A stretch of DNA of 64,000 nt. Source: Straminergon stramineum. Taxonomy: Eukaryota > Streptophyta > Bryopsida > Hypnales > Calliergonaceae. The notes beneath the pieces were generated by a model that worked only from the letters and a program-made list of their open reading frames with translations, was not told the origin of the DNA and ran no database searches. Shown in pieces: positions 23,327 to 36,279 of this stretch. The translations under genes and the position numbers were made by a program. How positions within the stretch are numbered: the first letter of the stretch is position 1; each line of letters opens with the position of its first letter. The stretch covers positions 19,455,430 to 19,519,429 of the forward strand of contig OY987263.1 of the NCBI GenBank assembly GCA_963920665.1, written 5' to 3'.

Positions 23327-24134
23327 GAGGTGGTGTCGTGTGCTTTCTGTACGCAACTCGACACATCTCGAATAATCTGTAAGCTGGGTAATCACATGAG
23401 TATGGCACTTGTAATTGACTCGATTAGAAAGTTCTAGATGTGTGTATATCTGAACAATAGTTGTAAATGTGAAGCAAGTAAGATTTCTGCAATTACTGCT
23501 GCTGCAGATACATTTGGCTTTTGATTGTCTACTCTCTGGAGTGCTGTGGGCATGGGCTGTGGCTTGTGCCAAATATCAATGTACTAGAACTCTGGTGATG
23601 TATAAAAGTTTTGCTGATTTCATTTGAAAATCGTACCAGGTGAACTTCAACATCAGAAAATCAAAACTGGAAATCATGACATGGGTAATGACATATCACT
23701 TGTTGGTATTGACATATCAGTTGCAATAGTTGCAATATTTGGCTCCGAAATGAGCAAGAGGTTTCAAAAAACAAAACCACTTGGGTTCCCGTGTCATTTT
23801 TGTTGTGCTCCTGAAATCAATTTTGATCTCAATAGTTTGAGCTAGGGCATATATTGGTATCTTAGCACATTAGGATAAAAATTCCTGTAGCTTTTTCATA
23901 AGATGTTCCTAAAAACATTTCATAACATTATATGACGTAGCAAAAGAAGAAAAACATCTTAATTGTTAGGGACGCAGGATCCGTAAGATTCTTGGGAGAG
24001 TCTATTTTATAAGTGGAAGATACAGTCCCTACTCTTGCTAGGCTCATCAACTTATTACCTAATGTTCTAAAATAGTATTATTTGGCATATGGCTTCAATA
24101 CGAAGGCAGATACAAAATATTTTGCAATTGTTAA

Positions 24135-25068
24135 CCCCTAGACAATTAACTCGTAAATGAATTTGACTATGTTTTCACCAAAAACAGTCCCAAATTGTTA
24201 TTTCTAATACAAGTACCAATTTAGAAAAAAACATTTTTGGAGACATATAACTGTAGGATCTTATAGTAAACCGGATTGAGAAGATGTGAGAAATTACCAA
24301 CATATAGATTGCAAGATATTAGTGTTTGAATGGACAAAAATCACTTTTGGGGCTTTACAAAAAAACAGGCAACTATACTTCACAAGGTTACATTTGTATG
24401 AAAAAAATTCCAAAATGGTGGTGCTTCTTTGGATTCATTTTTCAAGTCAAGTTTTCTACATGCTTGAAAAAATTTAGATCATTTGGAATTGTGCAACATA
24501 TAGGAAAAAAATAGTAAGTAGAAAGAACTAGAGAATGATTTAAATTACTAAATTGTTAAGAATTTAATTATGAAATTGAAAAATATCAATCACAATGGTT
24601 GTAGTGTTGTAATTAACAATCTACATCCTATCATTTTATTTTTTTTCAAAAATATTAAAAATTGAGTTATATAAAAGACTGCATAATTTATTTTAGAGTA
24701 GAGAATCCATAATTGCCCATAATGTAAAATTCCTCATAACTTTCATCTCATTAATCAAAATGGAATGATTCAAAGCTTTCAATTTCTATATAAATCTAGA
24801 AAATCAATTTCCATTTTTTTTTTTTTAAAAGTGATTTTTTAAGAATTTTTTTTGGGTGCCCGGGCTACTTGCTAAACAATGAAAATGACATATCATACAA
24901 TAACTTTTGAACCATGTAATAAAAAATTATGAAAATCATTGGGCCTTAAAGCTACTCCTCGGGCACATGTTGCATGAAAATTTTAAAGAAAAAGAATAAA
25001 AACTCCATTCATAGTGAGCTCTCCAAAATTATTATGTTGCCAATAAATGCAATTTGGGCATTTAGGGG
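24135..25068. mobile_element. TTAA-target element, family B, 934 bp
   Basis: TTAA lies on both sides (24131-24134, 25069-25072) with ends CCCCTAGAC and GGGCATTTAGGGG. It is non-coding, and the interior is shared with the 40272 and 51580 copies. It lies about 0.6 kb downstream of the cyanase gene and looks like one of the better preserved family members. Confidence 0.75.
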
Positions 25069-25773
25069 TTAACAACCAACTATTAACAAAAAACCAAGTG
25101 TTTAGTTTGAAGGATAGTATGACATAAGCTATAACAGTCTCTTTCATCAACTACATAATATTGTTAACTAGTTTAGATCATCCTCTTGCAGGAGGGATAA
25201 TTCCTTCCTAGATGCTTGGGAGGAAATTCAATTATAATGTGAGTGAACAAATTGGCTAGCTTGTTGTAAAACTAGTGGTTGAATTCTGTTAACTATCAAT
25301 CAATTGTTGGTTGGGTTAGTGAATGATGAGCTAGTGGCCACAAAATCAACACTAGTAAATTAACAAAGTGCTACAAGGGGACTTCTAGTAAGTCACTTAT
25401 ATGAGTGCTACAATATGTAGGGACCAAAGGATTTTTTGCAAACAATAACTTCACAAGTTGCAATAATGAAGGCTCCCACTTTTTGAGGGAGCAAAAGGGA
25501 CCCCCTAATGTTGGTTAACAATATTATGTATTTATTCTATGGTAGTGAATAGATTACTTTTCTCACCAAAGACACTTTGCTTTTATTGTTGAATAATGTT
25601 ATCTTATTTGAGAATTGGTTAGAAAATCTAACTTAATATTTTGAGAACACCCATTGATAATATCATCTTTGATTACCAAGTCCAAAATCCTTAAGTAGAT
25701 CACAAGAATATATTGTCTTTAAAAACTTTGTAATTCCAATAAATATCTTAACTACATCAAATAGCAATATTAA

Positions 25774-26410
25774 CCCCTAAATGCCCAAGGCCTGTTTGGA
25801 GCTTCTTGAAATTTGCTCTAAATTGAACAAAAAGTCAACATTTTTATAAGTTGTACCAATTTCTTTTGAATTGTAACCATACAAATTCAAACTAGATATG
25901 TTAGAGATCACATAGGAAAAGAAAACATAACAATATCACTTATAGATTGAAAGATTATAATGTTTGATCATGAAGGCGTAAAAAAACTTTGGAAATTTTT
26001 CAATTCACTTTTTGCATGTCAACTCTAAAAATTTGGTCACTAAAAAAATATGAGGTTATAGGGCCTAGCATGCACAACCCCAATCAATTTATGGTTTTTC
26101 AAAATCTATTCTATAAATTTTTAATCAATTTCTAATGTGATTTTTCCTCCAAGATCTAGTGTATTTGAGGCTCATTTCCAAGAGCCCTCAACACTATGGA
26201 AAGTCAAGATCACAATGGGCATACTTGCACAAAATCTTCAATAGATAAATCATAATCCTTCATTTTTAAGATCATCTTTTTGATCCTATAACTAGACTTC
26301 AAAAAGAGTTCTCCAAATATATAAACTAACAATAATAGCAATTTGGTTGGGTTTTACTTAACTTCAAAGTTTTTGAAACACCAGAATCTAGTGCCTTAGG
26401 CATTTGGGGG
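25774..26410. mobile_element. TTAA-target element, about 637 bp, with 18-bp inverted ends
   Basis: TTAA occurs at 25770-25773 and 26411-26414. Terminal repeats CCCCTAAATGCCCAAGGC and GCCTTAGGCATTTGGGGG are near-perfect inverses. The interior is AT-rich, non-coding, and not clearly like families A-D, so it is a separate family with shared ends. Confidence 0.75.
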
Positions 26411-27847
26411 TTAAGGAGACCCATACTAATTACTTGACATTCCACACTATATAAATATCTACCTTTATTATACATTAGTAGTCATTGAAGTGTCCCAGGG
26501 ATGTACATAATGTTTCAAACATCTATAGTTTTCCACAATCAATCCCTTTGATTTTCTGGTCCCCTTAATACACCTATTCAGTGTACAATATTGGTCACTT
26601 CCTTCAACTACAAATTTAGTAGCATTCATAGAGAAATCTATAGTACCCCAATGAGGTGTTTTTTTTATGTATTGTAATGTCAATGCAACACACAGGGGCT
26701 TGGGTAGTGAGGTCATTGTATGCCACTTTGTCATGTAAATCCACCTTGTACACAAATTAGAGCAACCATTAGAGAGCTACTTTGAATAGCCAAGTATTGT
26801 TATGACTTGTCTACTAGATTTTGTACACATCAAACGGAATTAGATTTGTCCTCAAGAGACTAACTTTCTCTCTCCGTGCCTCAGCTCCACAAGTCTTTCA
26901 CTCTAATTCTAATAGACGTTCACTTTGTACAAAGTAAGCTGCAACGTTTGGATATTTTTTAAGATGCACATGAATATTTCCCTGAATTCACAAGTTATGA
27001 ACGAGCAAAACTTGAGAGGACAACCAAGTTAAGGACTTGCACATTCTAAACAAAATCAACATAGTGGTGATTTCTTCACATCTTACAGTCCATTTGAAGG
27101 TAACGTTTCCACCTTTTCTTGGTATTTCTGGTATAGGTAATTTAAGCTTTGTACAGTACAACGATGCCCAAACACTCCAAAATTTTACAGAGCCTTTGGG
27201 GTTACCCCACCTTGCTACACTAAAAATCTGAAACATAATAGAACCTTCTAACTGTACATGCAATTTCTCGTGAACAAAACAATTACACCCCATACGCCAA
27301 GAAGTGAAACATAGTGCGATCCACTTCGGGGTTAAGTTCGTACGACGCGCTCTACTCGCTGGTGACAATGGAGGACATACGTTTCTCCAGTGATGCATGA
27401 CCAAAGAAAGAATCATTGTTTAGTAATTTCCGACAGATGTTATTTCAAGTGTACAGATATGTAATGGAAAAGGTAGGATTTTTTTATAACTAAATATAGA
27501 GCCCAAGGCAGATCCATACACAGATATCACACAGCTCTGTATTGTACTGTACTGTACAAGCCCGGGCACCACAAACGTAAGTACAACAGCTGCTAAAGAA
27601 CAGTTCCAAGTGTGTACTCCCTATGTACGCATAATGCTCCTCTTTTGAGGTTGTGCATGGCCGTCCTCCCAATGGGGAGTCCATTTTACACTAACGCACA
27701 TAGAAAGTACACACACAGAAAAATTCATCTCCTAATAATATGCTTAGACATCTGGAACTTATTGACCTTGAGGTAGAAGAGGTGACCTTCTCACTTTCCA
27801 CGAAGCTCCTCAAGAATTGTGCTGCAGAAGAATTCCTTTCCCAGTCC
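26411..27847. other. Downstream region of the complete ABCG gene
   Basis: The part nearest the stop codon (27400-27847) is likely 3' UTR. A 142-codon minus-strand frame at 26988-27416 has no recognisable domain. Composition is intermediate. Confidence 0.4.
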
Positions 27848-30800
27848 CTACTTTCTAATATTTTTGGTGTGCCATCTCAAAGATATATAAAACAACAGGC
27901 GGTATACAAAAATGAAGCCCAGCATGGGACCAAGGCAAGCCCACACACGAACCTTTCCCATAGAAAGGGTATTGAGGACGCCTTGTGAATCCAAATTGTT
28001 GTACCAGATGACGCCCTTCTGGCTCGCATACTCATTATGCATAATGGCTTCGTAGGGGTATTTGAATATGGACAGGTAGTGGAACCAAATCCAATACTTC
28101 GGAATAGCAGACCTGCACAGGGAGCAATGTCACACATTAAATTGCAGGCCACAGTATGGGACCACTGTTTTCAAGCTCGGCAATTCTCAAACCATGATCA
28201 ATCGACACTCTTGATTGTCTTCATAGCATGGCCCTTTAGCCTCACACAAGAACAGGTACGTGCACCCATTCGCAACCACGCACCCTAAACCACTATAGAA
28301 AGATTGTAGATATAAGTAGTCCAAAAAAGATACCATGCGTACATGACCGCAAAAAACGGTTTACTCGAGAAGTAGTCGAACTTCAAAAATTCATAGAATA
28401 TTCATACAGATTCATACAACTACAACTTGAAGGGGGGGAGGGGGTGCATTCTTGAATTTCTACTACGAGTGTGTTTTAGGAATAGTCTCATGTGTCGAAT
28501 AAATATCAAAGTATGCGGAAATGCTTAAGATGTTGGTTATAGGCAATTCCACCCTACCAAGCCAAAGCATTGAGGTGTTAGTGGCCACTTCAGTTAAAAT
28601 CCCTCCCCAAGAATCCTCAGGGATATTGCATCCTATTAGAAGGCGTTGCAGAAGGTTTGAGGAAGGAAATCTGTATGTTAGAGAATGTTGAGTCAGGGAA
28701 TTCGGGTTAAAAGGCGAAGTGGAAGAAAAGATGTTGTATCACCTCATAATGAACAATCCGGAGAAGAGATAGAAGAAAGCACAGATGCTGGACACAGTCG
28801 GCTGGCCAATAGCCATGTCAGGCACGAGAGACGCCACGAACGCCACGAATGCATCGGTAACACAGAAGGTGAGGAACAGGATGAGAATGTACATGAGGAT
28901 GTTGTCCACATGATTCACCAAGCCCACCAAGAAGTAGGAAGTGACGGTGTAGATCACAGCCAGAAGAACTAGGAATGGCAGGCTCACTATAGGTTTGGCT
29001 AAGACGTAGCTGGAGGTTCTGTACGCCCCTCGAGATGTCTCACGGATAAAGATCTGTCTCTCTTTCAGAATCACGGGGAGGGCATCGACGGCGGTGAAGA
29101 CAATGAATGCCAGTGTAAAGCTGACGAAGCCCTGGCGTTGGGTGACCCCCGTGCGATCCTTCTTCGCATGTAGGAAGAGAGTGCCCATCATTATGCCACA
29201 GAGAGTCTGCCACACAAGGTCGGACATCAGGTGCTGATCATACGATTCTAAACCTTATCACGTTGTGGGATTGATAAACAATTAATAGGGTTCTCAGGAA
29301 ACGGGAGCTTCTCCTTAGGAAGGTCTCTGTGACCGTAGGGAGACCTCCACATGAATTATTGGGAAGATTATCTTAATGATGCTGTCAAATAGGTCTTAAA
29401 ACTGTCGAAATTTCACAAGAGAACTCTATTAAACCCAAGTTTTGAGCACTTTCGTGGAAATCTGTTGACACTTTCTATCTAGAGGGATTCTGATCTGAAT
29501 ATATTCTGCAATTTTATTACACCCTTGAATGAACTAGATATGAAAGGTGCAGGAGCATCGAGAGTAAGGGAGAGCAATTCACACTTACTGCGAGAAAAAT
29601 GCGAACCAAAAATATTTCTGGAGTGCGGAGAAAGCTCAGATACTCCCGGTGCATTAGTATGGCAAACTCCGGCACGAAAGAGTTGGCGAACACTGGTTTT
29701 TCCTTGTCTGTGACTCCTGGTGGAACTGTTTCAAGTGTGAAATGCTCTCTGTTTTCCTCAATTGCATAAGCCTTCCGCTGCAATGCAAAAAGAGCGTGGT
29801 GAGCTAGTAAAGCATGTGGTATTCTTATAGAGCGTAAAAGCTTTGCAGGTAGTGTCGAATTCAACATAACAAACACGAAAAATAACATTCTCACTTGATA
29901 TTCTACAAGACGTTGGAGACCGTCCGGATAGTCTTGTGCCTCCTCTATAACATCCAATGCATATTCAACTACATTCACCTGCAAATTCCACAAGCAAACT
30001 GTTTCAATATTGCTTGAATGCTATTCACCAACATGATCACCGACCATCCTTACAATCAATGATACCTTGTGTACACGATTCTGTGAATACCTTCGAATCC
30101 GGCTTAGTATGAATCCTGACAAAAGAAATACGTAACAGAGAAAGTGGAGATCGTCACTCACATGCGCGGGCATACCACGTTCAATGCAGTTGAAGTAAGT
30201 GACCATCCCCGAGACTGGACCATGGTAGATAACATTGCCCTTCGCCAGAACCAAGAACTTGTGAACCGTGGCCAGTATGCGATAACTAGGTTGGTGAATG
30301 GTCAAGAGAACAGTTCGCTGACGCTGCGCTGCCATTTGAGATAAGATTTGCATGACATGGAGAGCAGATGAGCTATCCAAGCCTGAAGTGGGTTCATCCA
30401 GGAACAAGACTGCTGGGTCGTGAATCAAATCTACTCCAATGGAGACACGGCGCCTCTCCCCGCCTGACAAACCCCTGATCTGATATGACGCAAAAACTGT
30501 TAGCTGGTGACTAGGTCTAACTTGCTTAGACTTTGGGCCATTAAAGCAAATGCTAATCAAGGAGTATGCATCCAGAGATTGGGCGAGGTTAGCGTCAATA
30601 TGAGGGAAAGACTGCTTCTCTGCATTGATTATAAGGTCTTCTGATTGACAGCACTATTACCCATTATCGATTCTCCGCATTGACTTACCTTGTTCCAACA
30701 ACCATGGTTTCTGTGACAACAAAACATACTCTGGAATGTTTTGTCTATCTGAGTTGTACATAAAGAAAATCTGCCTTTAAGATTGACGATTAAATCATAG

Positions 30801-31732
30801 GAGATAGATTTCACCTTCTGGTCACCAACATATGTGTCAGCACAGGCGGTGAGACCAAGCATCTCAATTAGGGATTTCACCCGCTGTCGCTTCTCCTCAA
30901 ACTTCATGGTCCCTGGAAGTCTGAGCCGTGCGCTGAACATGAGGGTCTCTCGAGCTGTCAAATGTGGATGCAAAGCATCATCCTGCGGAAGATTGCATGA
31001 CTCAGTATCACTCACTACATATGTAGTAAACCAACTCAAAAAACAAATTTCCTGGCCGTGTACTGATTTTGCTTGTCCTACATCATAGTCATGCTCGATT
31101 TAATCCTCCATATTTTTGTAGACTCTTGCGAAAAAGAAATATAATTGTCTATGACATACCTGCATAACATACCCAGAGATGCGCTTGAAGGCCGAATCCA
31201 TGGGCCTGCCATTGACAAGAATCTGACCTCGAAGCGCCTTCCGATCGATGCGCCCCGCCAGGGCGTCGAGGAAGGTCGTCTTGGAGGACCCAGAAGGTCC
31301 AGCAATGGCCAACACTTCACTGGGACTTGCCGCTGCCGACACATTGTTGAGCAGAATTTTCTCCCTCGATTCTCCTTTAGTGACTTTCGAAACCACCTAC
31401 ACACAACATCACCGTCCAAAGAAGACATGTGAGTCAATTCCTCCATGGCTGGGATCCAAATAGCCTCCCACTTCTTCACAACACTCAATGGCAGCTCATG
31501 GACATACAAGATCATTCTTAGGGCTATCTACCACGACTGTGAACCCTACCTTGTAAGTAAGATCGTGCACAGAAAGCTCATATGCATCAAGCCGATCAGG
31601 AGTGAGTGGAAACATGGCAGGAGACTGGGCAAAGCTCTGCAATTGATGAGAAGGTCTCATTTGGGTGAAGCCGCCCGCTTCTCTCAAACTACCAGACCTT
31701 CCAGAGGCTCTTCCGTCATACTGGAACGCCAT
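27848..31732 (-). CDS. Half-size ABC transporter, subfamily G (ABCG/WBC), complete, eight coding exons
   Basis: An ATP-driven membrane exporter half-unit that must dimerise. Exons in gene order: 31732-31550, 31396-31160, 30982-30815, 30479-30162, 29978-29895, 29777-29589, 29206-28743, 28112-27848. All junctions are GT-AG; the first six introns are phase 0 and the last splits an Arg codon. The joined frame is 635 aa, normal for a half transporter, with the nucleotide-binding domain first as in all ABCGs. Walker A is GPSGSSKTT (94-102, Lys100), Q-loop Gln140, signature LSGGERRR (200-207), Walker B VLFLDEP (220-226), H-loop His258. The membrane domain begins near residue 375; exon 7 holds several hydrophobic helices and the family motif FIRETSRGAYRTSSYVLAK. 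Exon 8 starts SAIPKYWIWFHYLSIFKYPY and ends with a last helix plus a basic tail. Plant relatives export cuticle, suberin or sporopollenin lipids or hormones; the substrate here is unknown. Confidence 0.93.
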
Positions 31733-32500
31733 TATTTGTCAAATACAACCACTACCAACTACATTTCCCAAAACGCAAGTACGTCATGTTGCTACCCAAA
31801 GCTAGCGTCACCTTTCTTTCCTCGGCCCAATCTCACTTATCTGCTTTCCTTTGAGGGAGATCGGGTACCGAAGTAAAGCTAAAATAAATAAATAAAACAG
31901 CCGCTAGAAGGTTAGTTTGTCAATGCTGAGATTTGAAAAAACACGGCATGGATCGGAAAGTCCCGTCTAGCAAACCGCGGACTATTAATTCTGACCCTCC
32001 CTCATTGTTGCACTCAGAGGGATTGAGGCAGAGTAGTCAGGCCTTGTCTGCACTGTACTCTGCAGCTGCAAGAGGGGCTGTTTCACCCACCCCTCAGTCC
32101 CTCGCTCACGTCCTCATTAACTTGCTGATGAGAGACCCAACGGCAGCAGCTGCAGCTTTCTCGAAATGAGCTCAAAGGAGAGTGACCGATCCAGCTAGAC
32201 AAAGCTCCTCCGGGTAACTTAACTTAAAAGCTAGAACCGACTTAAGTTGTAACCTACAGTGAGGATGCACAGTCTGTGACAGTGGGTGACAGTACTGTAT
32301 CTGAGCTGCATGGCCATGGTTGTGGGTGGCAGTGCCATTACCGTCCACTTCAGCAACTCCCCATACAGTCCTCCGATGCGGAATCAACATATATAAGCTT
32401 ATATGAGACTATTTTCTCACACATTGGCAATTGGAAATCACGAATTTCCAAGCAAAACTTGTAAGTCTTTGAATAAGTTACTGTATGAATGAATAACCAA
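31733..32500 (-). promoter_or_regulatory. Upstream and leader region of the complete ABCG gene
   Basis: About 770 bases before the ABCG start codon are less AT-rich than the flanking repeats and carry no recognisable element. A TATA-like stretch (TATATAT on the minus strand, near 32388-32395) lies about 650 bases upstream of the ATG, which would imply a long leader. This is inference from composition and one weak motif. Confidence 0.3.
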
Positions 32501-32989
32501 TTAAATTTCTGAAACTCAACTCTGTGGCGTGCCGTTTCCTGCTTTCATGTACGCATTTAAGATTACAGACATCGATCTAGCTAAATATTTTCCGGATCAG
32601 TTTATCAATGGTTCAAGTTGATTTTAGGCTCTTTCCACACCTACTTGAAGGCAGCAAGTGCGGTAGAGACATTGGCTTGATTTGGGGCTTGAAACTCCAA
32701 GACATGATTTTACGCAAATGGAAAAGGCTGAGAGAGACTCTGAGACTCTGAGAGGCCTGTGAACTGGAGTTTGTGACACCCCAGTAGACTTAGTTGGGAC
32801 AATGATTGACTTTGCAGGGCGCTGTTCAGTTGTTCCCTTGAAGACTTGCTGCCGCGAAATCATTAATTGTTCTCAACTGTAAAGGTGGCTACATTTGTAT
32901 CGATTGTTTTTTCCAGCAACAAATACCTTAATGTGAAGAACCGGAATATTAAATTTAAATTTAAATCTTCAGCACAGGTAATAGCTTAA

Positions 32990-33806
32990 CCCCTAACTGC
33001 CTACACAACCATAAATGATCGATCTGAAATTTCAGGCCCATTTCTGTGTGGGCAGTTAAATTCCTGTGATCGGTTTTAAAAAAAATTTCAGCAGTTTTGA
33101 GGGTTAACTATGGAAAACTTTCATTTTTTATTGAGAAAAGTACATATTCAAATATTGAGAGGTCTTCAAAGGCATATGTATACTAGAAGTGAAGTGTAAA
33201 GTTTGCTAATTTTACTTCATTTTCTGACTTTATGCAAAGCTTGGCAATTTCATTTGATTTGAGATCTAAGAAATTGTACTTATCCATTTGCTTTGAGAAT
33301 GGTCTCCGTGAAAAGTTTAAAGTCTTTTCATGATTTCTACCATTGAAAATTTCAAGATGCAAGTGTTTATTTGAAGCTATTTGCAATTTCTACTTAAAAA
33401 TAAAAATTACATTTCAACAATTGCAAGGTGGATTGTATAATGAGTTTGATGTCTTTTCATGTGAAATTAAGCTTTTGGGAAGTGCATTTTAGTGAGATAA
33501 CATTGTTTGAAGTTGGTCATGTTACCTCCAATCCCAAAAAACATTTATATGCAAATTTTTGAAACATTGTGGATAAAGACAACATACTAAAAATAAAAAA
33601 ATGTTCATTTTCCTTGGTATAATATCACAACTCCTAGGAAATTTGGCACTCAAAATTGGTGTACATACCAATAAACAAGCTCTATTAACAATTTAACATC
33701 TATACGGTTAGATTTGGAAAAAAAATTGCTTCATTGAGGATAACTATAAGCCAATGCTCTTTTTTCATAGACAAAACACACTTGAAAAGGCTTAGGCACT
33801 TAGGGG
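32990..33806. mobile_element. TTAA-target element, 817 bp
   Basis: TTAA lies at 32986-32989 and 33807-33810. Ends CCCCTAACTGCCTA and TAGGCACTTAGGGG pair with one mismatch. The interior is non-coding. A second GGGTTAA at 33101-33107 suggests a smaller insertion or internal end. It sits about 0.5 kb upstream of the ABCG leader region. Confidence 0.7.
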
Positions 33807-33981
33807 TTAATAAAGGTACGTTCGCACTTGGTGTTAGGGATGATGTTTGCAAAGTGAATCTAGTCTAGAAGTAGGTCTAAATTTATTTCTCATACCCTCA
33901 ATAACAACACTTTTTAACACCAAGTGTAAACATACTTGAAAAAATTATTGTGACTTATTTGGCCTTCAATGTTGGACTTAA

Positions 33982-34625
33982 CCCCTCACTACCAAAGGGG
34001 ACCCAAAGTGTCCTCAACTCAAGTTCAAAGTGTCATGACTTTTGCATCCAATGCCAAAATTCAATAAAACATGTTGTAAAATTTGCACTCTCTCTTCTAG
34101 TTTGTGTGGTAAAATTTTCAAATCAATCCAAGATGTATTGAATTTTGGGAAGCCAATCGAAGTTCACAAGTTCAATTTGAGTTCACCAAATTGCATTTGA
34201 TGATTGCAACTTCGGGAGCTTGTATCTCCTTCATCCAAAGTTTGTTTTCAATAAAATTTGTTGGGATATGTTCCCCTTCAAGTCTAGTTATTGTAATAGA
34301 ATTTCCATGTCAATCCAAGTTGTTTTGAATGTCTGAGAGCAATTCAAAGTTCAAAATCCCAACATTTGGGGATTACAATGAACTTCAATGGCTTGTTTTT
34401 TCTTCATACAATGTTTGTTTTCAATAAGGGGAATTTAGAAAAGTTGCGTATACTAGTCTAGTTTGTGTGTATAAAATTTCATATCAATCCAAGAAGTTAT
34501 GAGTTATTGAGAAGCATTTTAGTAGAAGGAGGTTCAATTTTTGATGTGTTTTTTGCAACTTTTCTTGCTATTTTTTGACATTTCAAAGCCATTTTGCAAA
34601 CACAATGAGTCAATTGAATGATATA
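33982..34625 (+). mobile_element. Family A element, 3'-truncated
   Basis: TTAA 33978-33981 is followed by CCCCTCACTACCAAAGGGG. The sequence follows the 6482 copy to AATGAGTCAATTGAATGATA (about 34625) and then stops matching. The right third of the family, including the terminal repeat, is missing. Confidence 0.7.
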
Positions 34626-35351
34626 ATTATGCATAAGTTGAGTTAAGTCTCAATTGGATTTTTCAAGTGACTATATGTATGAGGTGGAATAAACAAATAC
34701 AAAACTTTCGTTCTCAAATATAGTATCATGGATGGAATAAATCACAACCACATTTTCAAGTACCCTACCAACAACTCCAAACACCTAAATGCGCCTTATC
34801 AAATACTTTCATCCAAATTAGTAGCATTGCTAGTAAATAATCCACATACATTTCAGTATACAAATGCAAATTGTAAATTAACCAATCATTTTTCAACATC
34901 ATCGATCCACTAAACCTATGTATCCATCCCCCCATCTTTAATACTACAATTGCAATCTACACTCTTATACATATTCCAATACACATTCACAATCCACCTC
35001 TAGTCTACAATTGCCCCTTCCCCCCCCTCCCCCCCCCCCCTTTTCCTACAACCCTTTCTCTTCAACCAATTATATGTTAGAATTACCATAAAAGTCCCCC
35101 TTCTAGTACGGGTATGTAGTCTAAAATTCATTCATTCTTTTCATTTGGAATTAATCTTAAAAACTTAGGTGATGAACTCCCAAATGAATTCTTCACTTAC
35201 GTCAACCATTTAAACAAATTGGAGTTTTTTTCTCTACTATGTAGGCTAAAAGCTTCTAAAAGTACCTATTATGAGGGTTAGAATATATATGAATTAATTC
35301 CTAAGTATCTTCTATGTTTGTGTAAATAAAAAGAAAAGATGCTAAGCTTAA

Positions 35352-36275
35352 CCCCTCATCCCCTGCAATCCAAACATGTGTAACAACATCCTTTAGTTGC
35401 TTTTCAAGTACTATAAGTCTAAATTTCAGTGAAGTATGAAAATCTCAACTAGACAATCTTGTAGTGTGCATGTTGTAGATGGTGTGAAAAAAATTGGGGG
35501 TCATTTGATTGTATAGATAGAATAATTATAATGTTTTAATGTTGAAAAAAGATGCTGAAATTTCCTTGTAATCACATTTGGAGGTGAAATTCGATTTCTA
35601 TACCTACTCAAATGAAAAAAATTTTAACTACAAAGTAATTCAAAACCAAAAGTCAAACACTTTGGTGTAAAAAAATATCATTCAATTGACTCCTTATGTC
35701 TGCAAAATGGTTTTGAAATGTCAAAAAACATCCCTCTATCATTCATTACCTCTTGGATTGATATGAAATTTTAACTACACAAACTAAACTAGTATGTAAA
35801 ACTTTTCCAACAAAAATGATTGAAAACGGAGCACACATGAACAAAGTTATAAGCTGCGGAAGTTCATTGTAATGCAAAAATGTCTGGATTTTAAACTCCG
35901 AATTGCTCCCAAACATTCAGTACAATTTAGATTGACATGAAAATTTTACCATAATAGCTATACCTTAAGAAGAACAAAACCCAACCAATTTGATTGAAAA
36001 CAAACATTTTATGAAAAAGTTACAAGCCCCCAAAGTTGCGGCCATCAAAATGCAATGTGGTGAACTCAAATTGAACTTGTGAACTTCAAAGGGCTCTCAA
36101 AAACTCAATACATCTTGGATTGATCTGAAATTTTTACCAGTGAAACTAGACTAATATGAAAAACTTTTCCAATAAGTTTTATTGAATTTGGACATCGGAT
36201 GCAGAAGTAATAGCCTTTTGAATTTGACTGCCATACAATGTGAGGACATTGTTTGTCCCCTCCAACAATGAGGGG
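35352..36275 (-). mobile_element. Family A element, reverse orientation, 924 bp
   Basis: TTAA lies at both ends (35348-35351, 36276-36279), within a larger AGCTTAA...TTAAGC symmetry. Ends are CCCCTCATCCCCTGC and CAATGAGGGG. The interior is the reverse complement of the 6482 copy, including the internal units. Confidence 0.75.
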
Positions 36276-36279
36276 TTAA

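Noticed and set aside
28430..28445. G-rich run in the last ABCG intron as a regulatory quadruplex
   Set aside because: Too short and irregular to support a claim.
31445..31876. 143-codon plus-strand frame
   Set aside because: Antisense of ABCG exon 1 and its leader; no domain.
32941..32970. ATTTAAATTTAAAT palindrome as an origin
   Set aside because: Plain AT-rich sequence next to a transposon; no supporting feature.
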